Source: Methanobacteriota archaeon
GTDB taxonomy: Archaea; Thermoplasmatota; Thermoplasmata; Methanomassiliicoccales; Methanomethylophilaceae
DNA length: 18,461 nt
Assembly (NCBI GenBank): GCA_012719315.1
Contig: JAAYAP010000028.1
Coordinates: 1 to 18,461, forward strand
Direction: 5' to 3'
Shown piece by piece: positions 1-6,505 of the stretch; positions within the stretch are counted from its first letter, which is position 1, and every line of letters starts with the position of its first letter. The position numbers were made by a program, and so were the translations under genes. The notes under the pieces were generated by a model. The model was not told the origin of the DNA and searched no databases. It saw only the letters and a list, made by a program, of their open reading frames with translations.

Positions 1-444
1 ACCCGGGACAGGGATTACCCCGCGCTCCTGGAGGCCGTCGAGGGCAAGAAGGTCGCCGTATGGACCTGCAACACGTGCGCGAGGTACAACGGCATCGGCG
101 GCCGGGAGGCGGCGCAGCGCCTGGCCGTGGCCCTGGAGGCGGACGGCGTCGCGGTGGTGCACCTGGGGTGGACCTCGGCATCCTGCATGGAGAGCAGCCT
201 GCTGAGGGACGGCCGCGGGGAGCTGCCCGGGGAGGCGGACCTGATCGTGGCGCTGACCTGCAGGGCCGGAGCGGTCCTGGTCGAACGGGTGTGGGGAGTG
301 CCCGCGATCAACCCCGTGATCACCTTGGGCCCGGGGTATCTGACCGGTGACGGCGGGAGGTCCCTGGTCGGAAGCGACGGCAGGCGGACCGACGCCGATG
401 CGCTCGCCGCGGCCCGAGGCCTGCCGGAAGGCCCGATCGTCTGA
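1..444 (+). CDS. Partial gene: MTHFR C-terminal / MetV-like cysteine domain protein (3' end)
   Basis: An open frame enters from the left edge and stops with TGA at 442-444, giving the last 147 residues. Visible features are a CNTC pair (Cys23, Cys26 of the visible part), then Cys62 in a SASC context and Cys87 in an LTCRAG context, separated by Rossmann-like beta-alpha segments (KKVAVWTC, ADGVAVVHLGW, ADLIVALTC). The order CxxC, a Gly-Gly loop, a later lone Cys, and a final Cys-x-Ala-Gly before a VPAINP segment resembles the methylenetetrahydrofolate reductase C-terminal (MetV-like) domain, which is thought to bind a metal or Fe-S centre and partner a reductase. That family call rests on remembered pattern only. 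The N-terminus is off-window, so fusion to another domain cannot be judged. It ends 73 bases before the pyrophosphatase gene, which has its own TATA box, so it is probably a separate transcription unit. Confidence 0.5.
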   Translation, partial: TRDRDYPALLEAVEGKKVAVWTCNTCARYNGIGGREAAQRLAVALEADGVAVVHLGWTSASCMESSLLRDGRGELPGEADLIVALTCRAGAVLVERVWGVPAINPVITLGPGYLTGDGGRSLVGSDGRRTDADALAAARGLPEGPIV

Positions 445-460
445 TACCGACGCGTCCTCG

Positions 461-478
461 GTTGTTCTTATATACAAC
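461..478 (+). promoter_or_regulatory. TATA-box promoter of hppA inside a short inverted repeat
   Basis: A TATA-like element (CTTATATAC, 467-475) lies about 43 bases before the hppA ATG. Archaeal spacing would put the transcription start near 496-500 and leave a leader of about 20 bases. The element sits inside the inverted repeat GTTGT (461-465) / ACAAC (474-478). A weak purine-rich ribosome-binding sequence (AAAGGGG, 502-508) follows. Confidence 0.55.
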
Positions 479-517
479 AGCACCATACCCCGTGACCACT
501 GAAAGGGGTTATACATA

Positions 518-2713
518 ATGATAATCGATGTATTGGACACAAGCAATATGTTGTTCATGATCCCTATCGCAGCAGTGGTCGCACTGATATTCTCGGTGTA
601 TTTCTTCAGGGACGTATGGGCCCGGGACAAAGGCACACCCGAGATGCAGAAGATATCGGACGCGATCGAGACCGGCGCCATGGCATACCTGAGGCGCCAG
701 TACAAGACGATAGGCATCGTGAGCGTGGTTCTCGCGGCGATCCTCGCATTGGCGGGTTTCGTCTCGGGTTTCGAAGGCTATCTCGGACCAAAGGTCGCGG
801 TCGCCTTCCTGATCGGCGCAGGATTCTCCATCCTCTCCGGGTACATAGGCATGAAGGTCTCCGTCAACTCGAACATCAGGACGGCCAGTGCCGCGTGCAG
901 ATCGTTGGATGACGCATTCAAATGCTCGTTCCGCGGCGGCGCGCTCTCCGGCATCGCCGTCTCGGCGCTCAGCCTGGTCGGGTTGTTCGCGGTCGTGCTC
1001 GCCTACAGCGCGATCGAGGGCGGTTCCTCCGGCGATTCGTTGACCACCACCCTCCACGCCGTCGTGGGATACGCGTTCGGCGCATCCTTCGCGGCCCTGT
1101 TCGCTCAGCTCGGCGGAGGCATATACACGAAGGCCGCGGATGTCGGTGCGGACCTCGTCGGCAAAGTCGAGGCGGGCATCCCCGAGGACGACCCCAGGAA
1201 CCCTGCGGTCATCGCGGATCTCGTCGGCGACAACGTCGGCGACTGCGCCGGCCGCGGCGCGGACATCTTCGAGTCGACGGCGGCCGAGATCATCGGCGCG
1301 ATGGTCATCGGCACGGCGGTCGTCGCATATTCCAGCGGCACGGGCATATCCAACAACTGGGTCTTCCTCCCGCTGGTCCTGATGGCCTTCGGTCTGATCG
1401 CATCGCTGGTCGGCATACTCGTGGTCAGGCTCCCCGGCGAAGACGCCGATGTGTGCAAGTCCCTCAACAAGGGCTACTACCTGACCATCGCCCTCGTGGT
1501 GGCATCGTTGATCGTGACCACGTATGTGATGCTCGGCGGCGAAAGCGACAAATGGTACTTCTTCACGATAGCAGGCATCGTGGGCATAATCCTCGGACTT
1601 GCGATCGTGTACCTCACACAATATTACACGGGTGACCACAGGCCGGTGCAGGAGATCGCGAAAGCGTCCGAGACCGGGCCTGCGACCAATGTCATCCAGG
1701 GCATATCCGTCGGACTCGAGTCGACGGTCCTCCCGGTCGTATGCATCGTCGGCGCGATCATCGCCACATACCTGCTGGGATACTTCGCCGCACCCGCGGG
1801 AGCGGACCAGATGATCTTCGGCTTCTACGGCACGGCCGTGGGCACGATCGCCATGCTGGCTTCGTCCGCCTTCATCCTCGCCGAGGACACCTTCGGGCCG
1901 ATCACCGACAACGCGGGCGGCATCGCGGAGATGTCCAACCAGCCCTCGGAGGTCAGGGACAGGACCGACAAGCTCGATTCCGCCGGCAACACCACCAAGG
2001 CGCTGACCAAGGGCTACGCGATGGCGTCCGCCGCTCTGGCGGCCTTCCTGCTGTTCGCGGCGTTCTTCGAGATCGTCTCCGAGATCACCGGGAAGAGCCT
2101 CAGCGAGGTCTTCAACGTCAATCTCGGCGATCCCCTGATCTTCGTCGGCGGTCTGGTCGGAGCAGTCCTCGTGTTCTTCTTCACCTCGCTCGCCATCCGG
2201 GCGGTCAGCAAGGCCGCCGGCGAGATGATCGAAGAGGTCCGCAGGCAGTTCCGCGAGCGTCCCGGCATCATGGAGGGGACCGAGGAGCCCGATTACGCGC
2301 AGTGCGTGGACATCGCGACCCGCGGTGCGCTCAAGGCGATGGTCGTTCCTGCGCTCCTGCCCATAATCGTGCCGGTCGCCTTCGGCCTGCTGTACAGGTT
2401 CGTCTTCGGCCCGATGGCCGGTTTCGAGGACTACTCGTACCAGGCGGTGGGCGCGCTCATCATGGTCGGCACCATCGTCGGCATCCTCATGGCGAACTTC
2501 CTCAACAACGGAGGAGGGGCCTGGGACAACGCCAAGAAGTACATCGAGTCCGGCCTGCACGGCGGGAAGAACTCGCCCGCGCACGCGGCGGCGGTCGTCG
2601 GAGACACCGTCGGGGATCCGTTCAAGGATACCGCGGGCCCGTCCATCCACGTCCTCGTGAAGCTGCTCTCGACCATCTGCTTGGTCACGGCAGTCCTCTT
2701 CGTCGTCGTGTGA
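518..2713 (+). CDS. hppA: Membrane-bound (H+-translocating, K+-independent type) pyrophosphatase
   Basis: This 731-residue, strongly hydrophobic protein hydrolyses cytoplasmic pyrophosphate and couples the energy to ion pumping across the membrane. The family signatures are present. The first catalytic loop reads DVGADLVGKVEAG (Asp208-Gly220, with Lys216 and Glu218). The second is the Asp-rich stretch around Asp234-Asp249 (GDNVGDCAGRGAD). The third is the C-terminal GDTVGDPFKDTAGPS loop about 35 residues from the end. At the position that separates the two subfamilies the sequence is GNTTKA, with Lys494 where K+-dependent enzymes have Ala. The K+-independent group is known for proton pumping, so H+ is the likely coupling ion. 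Length and the number of hydrophobic segments are normal for the family. It is monocistronic: its own TATA box lies upstream and a hairpin/T-tract follows 10 bases after the stop. Confidence 0.97.
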   Translation: MIIDVLDTSNMLFMIPIAAVVALIFSVYFFRDVWARDKGTPEMQKISDAIETGAMAYLRRQYKTIGIVSVVLAAILALAGFVSGFEGYLGPKVAVAFLIGAGFSILSGYIGMKVSVNSNIRTASAACRSLDDAFKCSFRGGALSGIAVSALSLVGLFAVVLAYSAIEGGSSGDSLTTTLHAVVGYAFGASFAALFAQLGGGIYTKAADVGADLVGKVEAGIPEDDPRNPAVIADLVGDNVGDCAGRGADIFESTAAEIIGAMVIGTAVVAYSSGTGISNNWVFLPLVLMAFGLIASLVGILVVRLPGEDADVCKSLNKGYYLTIALVVASLIVTTYVMLGGESDKWYFFTIAGIVGIILGLAIVYLTQYYTGDHRPVQEIAKASETGPATNVIQGISVGLESTVLPVVCIVGAIIATYLLGYFAAPAGADQMIFGFYGTAVGTIAMLASSAFILAEDTFGPITDNAGGIAEMSNQPSEVRDRTDKLDSAGNTTKALTKGYAMASAALAAFLLFAAFFEIVSEITGKSLSEVFNVNLGDPLIFVGGLVGAVLVFFFTSLAIRAVSKAAGEMIEEVRRQFRERPGIMEGTEEPDYAQCVDIATRGALKAMVVPALLPIIVPVAFGLLYRFVFGPMAGFEDYSYQAVGALIMVGTIVGILMANFLNNGGGAWDNAKKYIESGLHGGKNSPAHAAAVVGDTVGDPFKDTAGPSIHVLVKLLSTICLVTAVLFVVV

Positions 2714-2723
2714 AGGCAACAAA

Positions 2724-2752
2724 GGGGGTGACACCCCCTCCTTATCTTTTTT
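2724..2752 (+). terminator. Hairpin plus T-tract terminator after hppA
   Basis: GGGGGTG (2724-2730) pairs perfectly with CACCCCC (2732-2738), forming a tight hairpin 10 bases past the hppA stop. A pyrimidine-rich tail ends in six T residues (2747-2752). The T-run alone would suffice for archaeal termination. Confidence 0.7.
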
Positions 2753-2790
2753 CACCGATATCGCTTCAGCGGACGGTTCCACGCGCGAGT

Positions 2791-2800
2791 TTTATATATA
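2791..2800 (+). promoter_or_regulatory. TATA box for the rpo7-spt4-ribosomal protein operon
   Basis: TTTATATATA at 2791-2800 is a strong archaeal TATA box. The predicted start is near 2821, about 15-20 bases before the rpo7 ATG at 2838. A GAGAGG ribosome-binding sequence lies at 2825-2830. Confidence 0.75.
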
Positions 2801-2837
2801 GGTTGAATATAATCGGAACCATTCGAGAGGATCTGTC

Positions 2838-3404
2838 ATGTACATGTTAACCGAGGCTGAGAGGATAGTCCGCATACCCCCTGTAGAGCTCAAAGACGAC
2901 ATTGCCAAGGTGATCGACGCCCTCACATGGGACACCCACGAGGGCAGGCTCACCGAGGACAAGTCCATGGCGATACTCATCCGGAATGTGAAGCCCGTCG
3001 GCCCGGGACGCATCGTCCACGGTGACGGAGGCGTCTATCAGACGGTGAGGTACGAGCAGATCGTCTTCAAACCGAAGGACAACGAGATCATCCAGGGCGT
3101 CGTCGTGGAGATCCTCAAATTCGGTGCATTCGTCAGATTCGGACCTCTCGACGGATTGCTGCACATCAGCCAGGTGATGGACGACCGCGTCGACATCGAC
3201 GAGGTCAACCAGAGGCTGGTGGGCAAGGAGACCGGGAGGTCCCTGTCCGTGGGGGACATCGTCAGGGCGAGGATAGTCAGCATCGACCTGAACGAGAAGA
3301 ATCCGCAGGACAGCAAGATCGGCCTGACCATGCGTCAGCCCGGCCTTGGCAAACTCCAGTGGCTGGAGGAGGACCGCAAGAAGAGGCAGGGAGGCGATGA
3401 GTGA
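2838..3404 (+). CDS. rpo7: DNA-directed RNA polymerase subunit Rpo7 (RpoE')
   Basis: This 188-residue subunit forms the RNA polymerase stalk with Rpo4, helping promoter opening and binding nascent RNA. The N-terminus (MYMLTEAERIVRIPP) matches the family's opening, which runs into the conserved RIPP stretch. Residues about 1-80 form the tip-associated domain. Residues about 82-165 are an S1/OB fold with the typical GVVVEILKFGAFVRFGPLDG and LLHISQ segments. The C-terminus is a short charged tail. The ATG at 2838 is preferred because a TATA box and GAGAGG lie at the right distances. Its TGA (3402-3404) overlaps the spt4 ATG, indicating translational coupling. The rpo7-spt4-DUF359-eS24-eS27 order is widely conserved in euryarchaea. 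Confidence 0.97.
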   Translation: MYMLTEAERIVRIPPVELKDDIAKVIDALTWDTHEGRLTEDKSMAILIRNVKPVGPGRIVHGDGGVYQTVRYEQIVFKPKDNEIIQGVVVEILKFGAFVRFGPLDGLLHISQVMDDRVDIDEVNQRLVGKETGRSLSVGDIVRARIVSIDLNEKNPQDSKIGLTMRQPGLGKLQWLEEDRKKRQGGDE

Positions 3405-3595
3405 TGGCGGGGCCGGTGCTGAAAGCGTGCAAAGGCTGCAACTTCATCTCGGAAGCCGATATCTGCCCTCGTTGCGGTGAACAGACCTCGAGGGAATGGC
3501 AGGGGTACGTCGCAGTGGTGGATTTCGAGAAATCCGAGATCGCCCAGAGGATGGGGATAACCGCCAACGGCAGATACGCACTCAAGGTCCGTTGA
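3404..3595 (+). CDS. spt4: Transcription elongation factor Spt4 (formerly RpoE'')
   Basis: This 63-residue zinc protein pairs with the NGN domain of Spt5 to close the RNA polymerase clamp and increase processivity. Four zinc ligands are visible as Cys9-x2-Cys12 and Cys21-x2-Cys24 (ACKGC, CPRC). They are followed by the Spt4 core SREWQGYVAVVDFEKSEIA and a short basic end. The ATG at 3404 overlaps the rpo7 stop as TGATG, and a GGAGG lies 9 bases upstream. An in-frame GTG at 3401 is a less likely start. The gene ends 2 bases before the next start. Spt5 is not in the window. Confidence 0.95.
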   Translation: MAGPVLKACKGCNFISEADICPRCGEQTSREWQGYVAVVDFEKSEIAQRMGITANGRYALKVR

Positions 3596-3597
3596 GC

Positions 3598-4110
3598 ATG
3601 ACAGTCTCCAAAGGCAGGAGGATACCCGACGGGAAGAGGGATCTCTTCAAAAGGCCGTTGGGCATCGACCTCCCCGAAGAGAGGCTGCACGAGCTCGACG
3701 AGGAACGCATGCTCATCACGGTGGGCGACGTGGTGTCGCTGACCGTGCGGGAACACGGGATCGTGCCGGACCTGTCGGTGTACGACGGGATGACGGAAAG
3801 GCGCGAGATGACCGGATTCGCGGCCCTTGTCAGGGACAGGGGCTTGGAGGAGATCGTCGTGAGCAACGAGGCGGGCACGGTGTCCGTCGAACTCGCAACG
3901 GCGATCGGACGGGCCGTCAAGGACGGACCGGGGATCATACGCGTCATCGGGGAGGAGGATCTGGCGACACTGCCGTGCATCCTCCTGGCTCCCGAAGGGT
4001 CGTATGTGATCTACGGCTGGCCGGGGCTCGGGATGAAGCTGGTCGTCATCGACGGCGGCATCCGCAGGGAGATCGAACTGCTCATGGAAGAGATGGAGGA
4101 GTTGGAATGA
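3598..4110 (+). CDS. GTP-dependent dephospho-CoA kinase (DUF359 family)
   Basis: This 170-residue protein belongs to the archaeal DUF359 family, which has a characterised member in Thermococcus that phosphorylates dephospho-CoA using GTP in the last step of coenzyme A synthesis. Family segments seen in order are GDVVS (43-47), PDLSVYDGMTER (57-68), GEEDLATLP (118-126) and VIYGWPGLG (137-145). The acidic residues in these segments fit the reported nucleotide/metal site. The start at 3598 is 2 bases after the spt4 stop. The 3' end overlaps rps24e as ATGA, so expression is tied to the transcription/ribosome operon. Length is normal. The earlier in-frame extension back to 3496 lies inside spt4 and is rejected. 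Confidence 0.9.
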   Translation: MTVSKGRRIPDGKRDLFKRPLGIDLPEERLHELDEERMLITVGDVVSLTVREHGIVPDLSVYDGMTERREMTGFAALVRDRGLEEIVVSNEAGTVSVELATAIGRAVKDGPGIIRVIGEEDLATLPCILLAPEGSYVIYGWPGLGMKLVVIDGGIRREIELLMEEMEELE

Positions 4111-4418
4111 AGATAGAGATCAAAGAACAGAGGAAGAACCCTCTCCTGAAGAGGGAGGAGATCCGCTTCGCGGTGGAACATGTCGGGGGATCCACGCCCG
4201 GCAGGAACGCGGTGGCGGAAGAGATCGCGAAGAAACTGAAGGTCAAGAGGAACTGCGTCGTCATCGATGCGTTCGAGACGGCCTACGGCATCGGTAAATC
4301 CGACGGCTATGCGAAGGTGTACGACTCCAAGGAGGCGGCGATCGAATTCGAGAGCGAGTACCTCCTGAAGAGGAACGGCATCGAGGAAGAGGCGCCCGCC
4401 GCGGCGGAGACGGAGTGA
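4107..4418 (+). CDS. rps24e: Small ribosomal subunit protein eS24
   Basis: This 103-residue protein of the archaeal/eukaryotic 30S subunit starts MKIEIKEQRKNPLLKREEI, the standard eS24 opening. The core VKRNCVVIDAFETAYGIGKSDGYAKVYDS includes the conserved Gly-x-Gly-x-Ser-x-Gly-x-Ala-x-Val-Tyr stretch. An acidic/alanine C-terminal tail (EEEAPAAAETE) follows the globular part. The ATG overlaps the kinase stop (ATGA at 4107-4110). The TGA at 4416-4418 abuts the rps27ae start region. Co-transcription with rpo7 is expected from the lack of gaps. Confidence 0.97.
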   Translation: MKIEIKEQRKNPLLKREEIRFAVEHVGGSTPGRNAVAEEIAKKLKVKRNCVVIDAFETAYGIGKSDGYAKVYDSKEAAIEFESEYLLKRNGIEEEAPAAAETE

Positions 4419-4423
4419 TGACG

Positions 4424-4615
4424 ATGGCGAAGGCAGCAGCAGCCAAGAAGAGCAAGGGCGTGTCCAAGAAGGATGCGTACAAGGTCGAGGGCGACAAGGT
4501 CGTCAGGACCAAGCCCGCCTGCCCCAAGTGCGGACCCGGTGTGTTCATGGCAGTGCACAAGGACCGCACCTCGTGCGGCAACTGCGGGTACACCGAGTTC
4601 AACAAGAAGGAGTGA
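4424..4615 (+). CDS. rps27ae: Small ribosomal subunit protein eS27-like zinc ribbon (S27ae)
   Basis: This 63-residue basic protein has an Ala/Lys-rich N-terminus (MAKAAAAKKSKG) followed by a zinc ribbon with Cys33-x2-Cys36 (CPKC) and Cys51-x2-Cys54 (CGNC), ending in YTEFNKKE. This is the archaeal S27ae (eS31-type) pattern, where the eukaryotic homologue is fused to ubiquitin; no ubiquitin-like part is present here. The start is ambiguous: ATG at 4424 and ATG at 4418 are in frame, and each has a GGAG 8 bases upstream. 4424 is chosen because MAK is the usual beginning. It is the last protein gene of the operon. Confidence 0.93.
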   Translation: MAKAAAAKKSKGVSKKDAYKVEGDKVVRTKPACPKCGPGVFMAVHKDRTSCGNCGYTEFNKKE

Positions 4616-4732
4616 ACAGGGCGAATCTTCATCCGGCTCCAACCCTCTCTAAGAGGAGCCGCAGGATCGCCGGGGACCTCATCCGGGTTCCCGGCAAATC
4701 ACTTCCCTCCCGAAACGGGAGGCCGGAAAAAA
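4616..4732 (+). other. Hairpin-rich spacer between rps27ae and tRNA-Arg
   Basis: No convincing coding frame or TATA box is seen here. Three inverted repeats lie in series. CGGCTCC (4634-4640) pairs with GGAGCCG (4655-4661). CCGGG (4684-4688) pairs with CCCGG (4690-4694) with almost no loop. CCTCCCG (4706-4712) pairs with CGGGAGG (4716-4722) around an AAA loop, and this last hairpin is itself enclosed by CCGGC (4691-4695) / GCCGG (4722-4726), with one shared base. The block ends in a run of A just before the tRNA. It may be a processed pre-tRNA leader, an operon end or a small structured RNA. Confidence 0.45.
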
Positions 4733-4806
4733 GGGCTCGTAGTATAGCTTGGATAGAATAGGGGCTTCCGGAGCCCTAGACCCGGGTTCGAATCCCGGCG
4801 AGCTCA
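4733..4806 (+). tRNA. tRNA-Arg (anticodon CCG)
   Basis: The 74 bases fold as a tRNA. The acceptor stem is GGGCTCG / CGAGCTC, with one G-U pair and discriminator A. The anticodon stem is GGGGC / GCCCT, with a 7-base loop TTCCGGA giving anticodon CCG at 4768-4770, which reads CGG. The variable region has 4 bases. The T arm is CCGGG-TTCGAAT-CCCGG. GGA at 4751-4753 supplies the G18-G19-A20 of an arginine tRNA. The D stem is weak: GTAT against GAAT gives a G-U, a U-A, an A-A mismatch and a U-G. No intron interrupts the anticodon loop and CCA is not encoded. There is no clear TATA box just upstream, so it may be processed from the ribosomal protein transcript. A T/C-rich stretch follows. Confidence 0.85.
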
Positions 4807-4850
4807 CTTCCCTCTTCATCTTCCCCGATATGTTCTGCTTCGGAATCAAG

Positions 4851-4860
4851 TTTATATAAA
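4851..4860 (+). promoter_or_regulatory. TATA box of the DUF134/NifX-like/ATPase operon
   Basis: TTTATATAAA at 4851-4860 is a near-ideal archaeal TATA box. The expected transcription start is near 4880, leaving a leader of about 40 bases before the ATG at 4922. The leader contains an AAGGTGAT ribosome-binding sequence (4910-4917). Confidence 0.75.
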
Positions 4861-4866
4861 ATGCCT

Positions 4867-4888
4867 GTTATTGACATATGTCAGAAAC
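4867..4888. promoter_or_regulatory. Palindromic operator candidate at the DUF134 operon start site
   Basis: TGACATATGTCA (4872-4883) is a perfect 12-base palindrome. After a two-base break on each side, the symmetry continues as GTT (4867-4869) and AAC (4886-4888), making a 22-base interrupted dyad. It begins 6 bases after the TATA box and covers the predicted transcription start, where a bound repressor would block initiation. The first gene of the operon encodes a helix-turn-helix protein, so autoregulation is the natural hypothesis. Confidence 0.6.
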
Positions 4889-4921
4889 TGCCGTGTCCGC
4901 ACCGCAGGAAGGTGATACCTG

Positions 4922-5275
4922 ATGACACGTCCGAGGAAATGGAAGAACGTCTGCTGTCTGCCCCCGGTCCGGGAATTCGGACCGCTGGATCCGGCGTCGG
5001 CCGACGCAGGAGTCGTGAGGATGGATGTCGAGGAGTACGAGACGATCCGCCTGATCGACCATCTGGGCATGACCCAGGAGGAGTGTGCCGAACGGATGGG
5101 CGTCGCACGTACCACTGTGCAGAGCATCTACAGCGAGGCGAGGCGGAAAGTGGCGAGATCGCTTGTCGAAGGCCTTCCGCTGATCATCGACGGCGGCCGG
5201 TACCGGTTGTGCGAACACGGAGAAGTCTGCCGCAAACACAGAGCATGCAGACGTCTCCAGGGAGCGCCCAGGTGA
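4922..5275 (+). CDS. DUF134 family helix-turn-helix regulator
   Basis: This 117-residue protein has the DUF134 signature at its N-terminus (RPRKWKNVCCLPPVREFGP, residues 3-21, with the Cys11-Cys12 pair). A VEEYETIRLIDHLGMTQEECAERMGV segment then leads into a sigma-70 region 4-like helix-turn-helix (about residues 36-78). The C-terminal tail is rich in Cys, His and basic residues (Cys97, Cys103, Cys109 with His99 and His106), suggesting metal or Fe-S sensing. Members of this family often sit beside dinitrogenase iron-molybdenum cofactor-type proteins, as here. The start at 4922 is supported by the AAGGTGAT sequence and the TATA box. It probably controls the island, perhaps through the palindrome at 4867-4888. 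The ligand is unknown. Confidence 0.85.
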   Translation: MTRPRKWKNVCCLPPVREFGPLDPASADAGVVRMDVEEYETIRLIDHLGMTQEECAERMGVARTTVQSIYSEARRKVARSLVEGLPLIIDGGRYRLCEHGEVCRKHRACRRLQGAPR

Positions 5276-5301
5276 GTGCACGCGGCGGACAGGAGGATAA
5301 T

Positions 5302-5664
5302 ATGAAGATAGTTGTGCCGATAGAGAACGAGACAGAGGATTCGAACATCAACCCTTCGCTGGGCAGGGCGCCGTACTACCTGCTCTACGACACGGAGACG
5401 GAAGCCGCGGAGATAATCGCCAACACCTCCAAGGACAGCCCGTCCGGTGCGGGAGTGGCGGCGGCCCAGCTGATGATCGACGCGGGGGCCGAGGTCCTGC
5501 TGACGCCCAGGTGCGGCGATCGGGCGTATGCCGCGCTCAAGGGAGCAGGCATCAAGATCATGCTCTTACCGTCCGGGACCGCCAAGAGCGGCATCGCGGC
5601 GTATCTGGAAGGCGGCCTGTCCGAACTGGACACGGTCGTCAAAGGGCATCACGGGGCGCACTGA
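5302..5664 (+). CDS. NifX/NafY-like (dinitrogenase FeMo-cofactor type) protein 1
   Basis: This 120-residue single-domain protein has the ribonuclease H-like fold family that binds Fe-Mo cofactor or other metal clusters (NifX/NafY/NifB C-terminal type). It starts MKIVVPIENETEDSNINPSLGRAPYYLLYDTET, the usual opening with a substrate-facing loop. GAGVAAAQLMIDAGAEVLLTPRCGDRAYAALKGAGIKI (49-86) is the conserved core, with Cys71 in a TPRCGD context. The tail ends GHHGAH, which could bind metal. AGGAGG lies 5 bases before the ATG. No nitrogenase genes are nearby, so a nitrogen-fixation role is not implied. A carrier or scaffold role for a metal or Fe-S cluster is inferred from the family and the ferredoxin-type ATPase neighbours. 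Confidence 0.88.
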   Translation: MKIVVPIENETEDSNINPSLGRAPYYLLYDTETEAAEIIANTSKDSPSGAGVAAAQLMIDAGAEVLLTPRCGDRAYAALKGAGIKIMLLPSGTAKSGIAAYLEGGLSELDTVVKGHHGAH

Positions 5665-5665
5665 G

Positions 5666-6505
5666 ATGAGGGTCGCGGTGCTCAGCGGCAAAGGAGGCAC
5701 CGGGAAGACGATGGTGTCCGTGAACCTTGCCGCCGTCTCCCGGTCGGCTGTCTATGTCGACTGCGATGTCGAGGAGCCCAACGGACACCTCTATTTCAAA
5801 CCCGACGGCGTGGTCCGGGAGACCGTGACCGTCCTCGTCCCCAGAGCCGACCCCGAGAGATGCGACGGTTGCCTGGAGTGCGTCCGTTTCTGCAGATTCC
5901 ACGCATTGAGTTACTCGCTGGACCGTCTGATGGTCTTCGACGACGTATGCCACTCGTGCGGAGGATGCTCCGTGGTCTGTCCGCGTGAAGCGATCTCCGA
6001 GCACGAGCGGGGGATCGGCACGGTGGATACCGGCCGTTCCGGGGACGTCGTCGTGCACACGGGGACGATGGACATCGGCGAGGCGATCGGGCTGCCGATC
6101 ATCGGCAGGCTGCTGGAGAAGGCGTCGGCCGAGGATGACGACGTGTTCATCGATTGCCCGCCGGGCAGCTCCTGCATGGCCATGGAGAGCATCAAAGACG
6201 CGGACTTCTGCATCCTGGTCTCGGAGCCGACCGTCTTCGGGGCGCACAACCTCGGCATGGTCGCCGAGCTTGCACGTGTCTTCGGCAAACCGGTCGGAGC
6301 CGTGCTCAACAAGGTCATCGAAGGGGAGGAGGACCCTTCCGAGAGGTTCTGCATCGAGAACGGCATACCGATCCTGGCCAGGATCCCGTTCGACCTCGAA
6401 CTGGGCAGGCTGTGCTCGGAGGCGACGATCGCCTCCTGGGCGGACACGGGATACGAGAGGATGTTCCGGGACCTCCTGGAGAGGATAACGGAGGCGGTCG
6501 GATGA
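5666..6505 (+). CDS. MinD/Mrp-type ATPase with inserted 2x[4Fe-4S] ferredoxin domain, protein 1
   Basis: This 279-residue P-loop ATPase carries the deviant Walker A GKGGTGKT (8-15), the CDVEEPN switch region (33-39) and DCPPG (163-167). A ferredoxin-like insertion carries two cluster motifs, Cys66-x2-Cys69-x2-Cys72-x3-Cys76 and Cys95-x2-Cys98-x2-Cys101-x3-Cys105, the second followed by Pro. ATPases of this build resemble Fe-S carrier proteins of the Mrp/Nbp35 class and the MinD group. The exact function of the ferredoxin-containing type is not established. The gene begins 1 base after the first NifX-like stop and ends overlapping the next ATPase as ATGA. The pairing with a paralogue of nearly equal length suggests a heterodimer, the usual dimer geometry of this ATPase class. 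Confidence 0.9.
   Translation: MRVAVLSGKGGTGKTMVSVNLAAVSRSAVYVDCDVEEPNGHLYFKPDGVVRETVTVLVPRADPERCDGCLECVRFCRFHALSYSLDRLMVFDDVCHSCGGCSVVCPREAISEHERGIGTVDTGRSGDVVVHTGTMDIGEAIGLPIIGRLLEKASAEDDDVFIDCPPGSSCMAMESIKDADFCILVSEPTVFGAHNLGMVAELARVFGKPVGAVLNKVIEGEEDPSERFCIENGIPILARIPFDLELGRLCSEATIASWADTGYERMFRDLLERITEAVG

Noticed and set aside
509..2782. A 757-residue open frame on the minus strand covering hppA
   Set aside because: It mirrors the pyrophosphatase codons exactly, is full of Asp/Glu/Arg/His as antisense frames of GC-rich genes are, and has no family resemblance.
4766..4772. Intron in the tRNA anticodon loop
   Set aside because: The anticodon stem closes a normal 7-base loop and every region has standard length.
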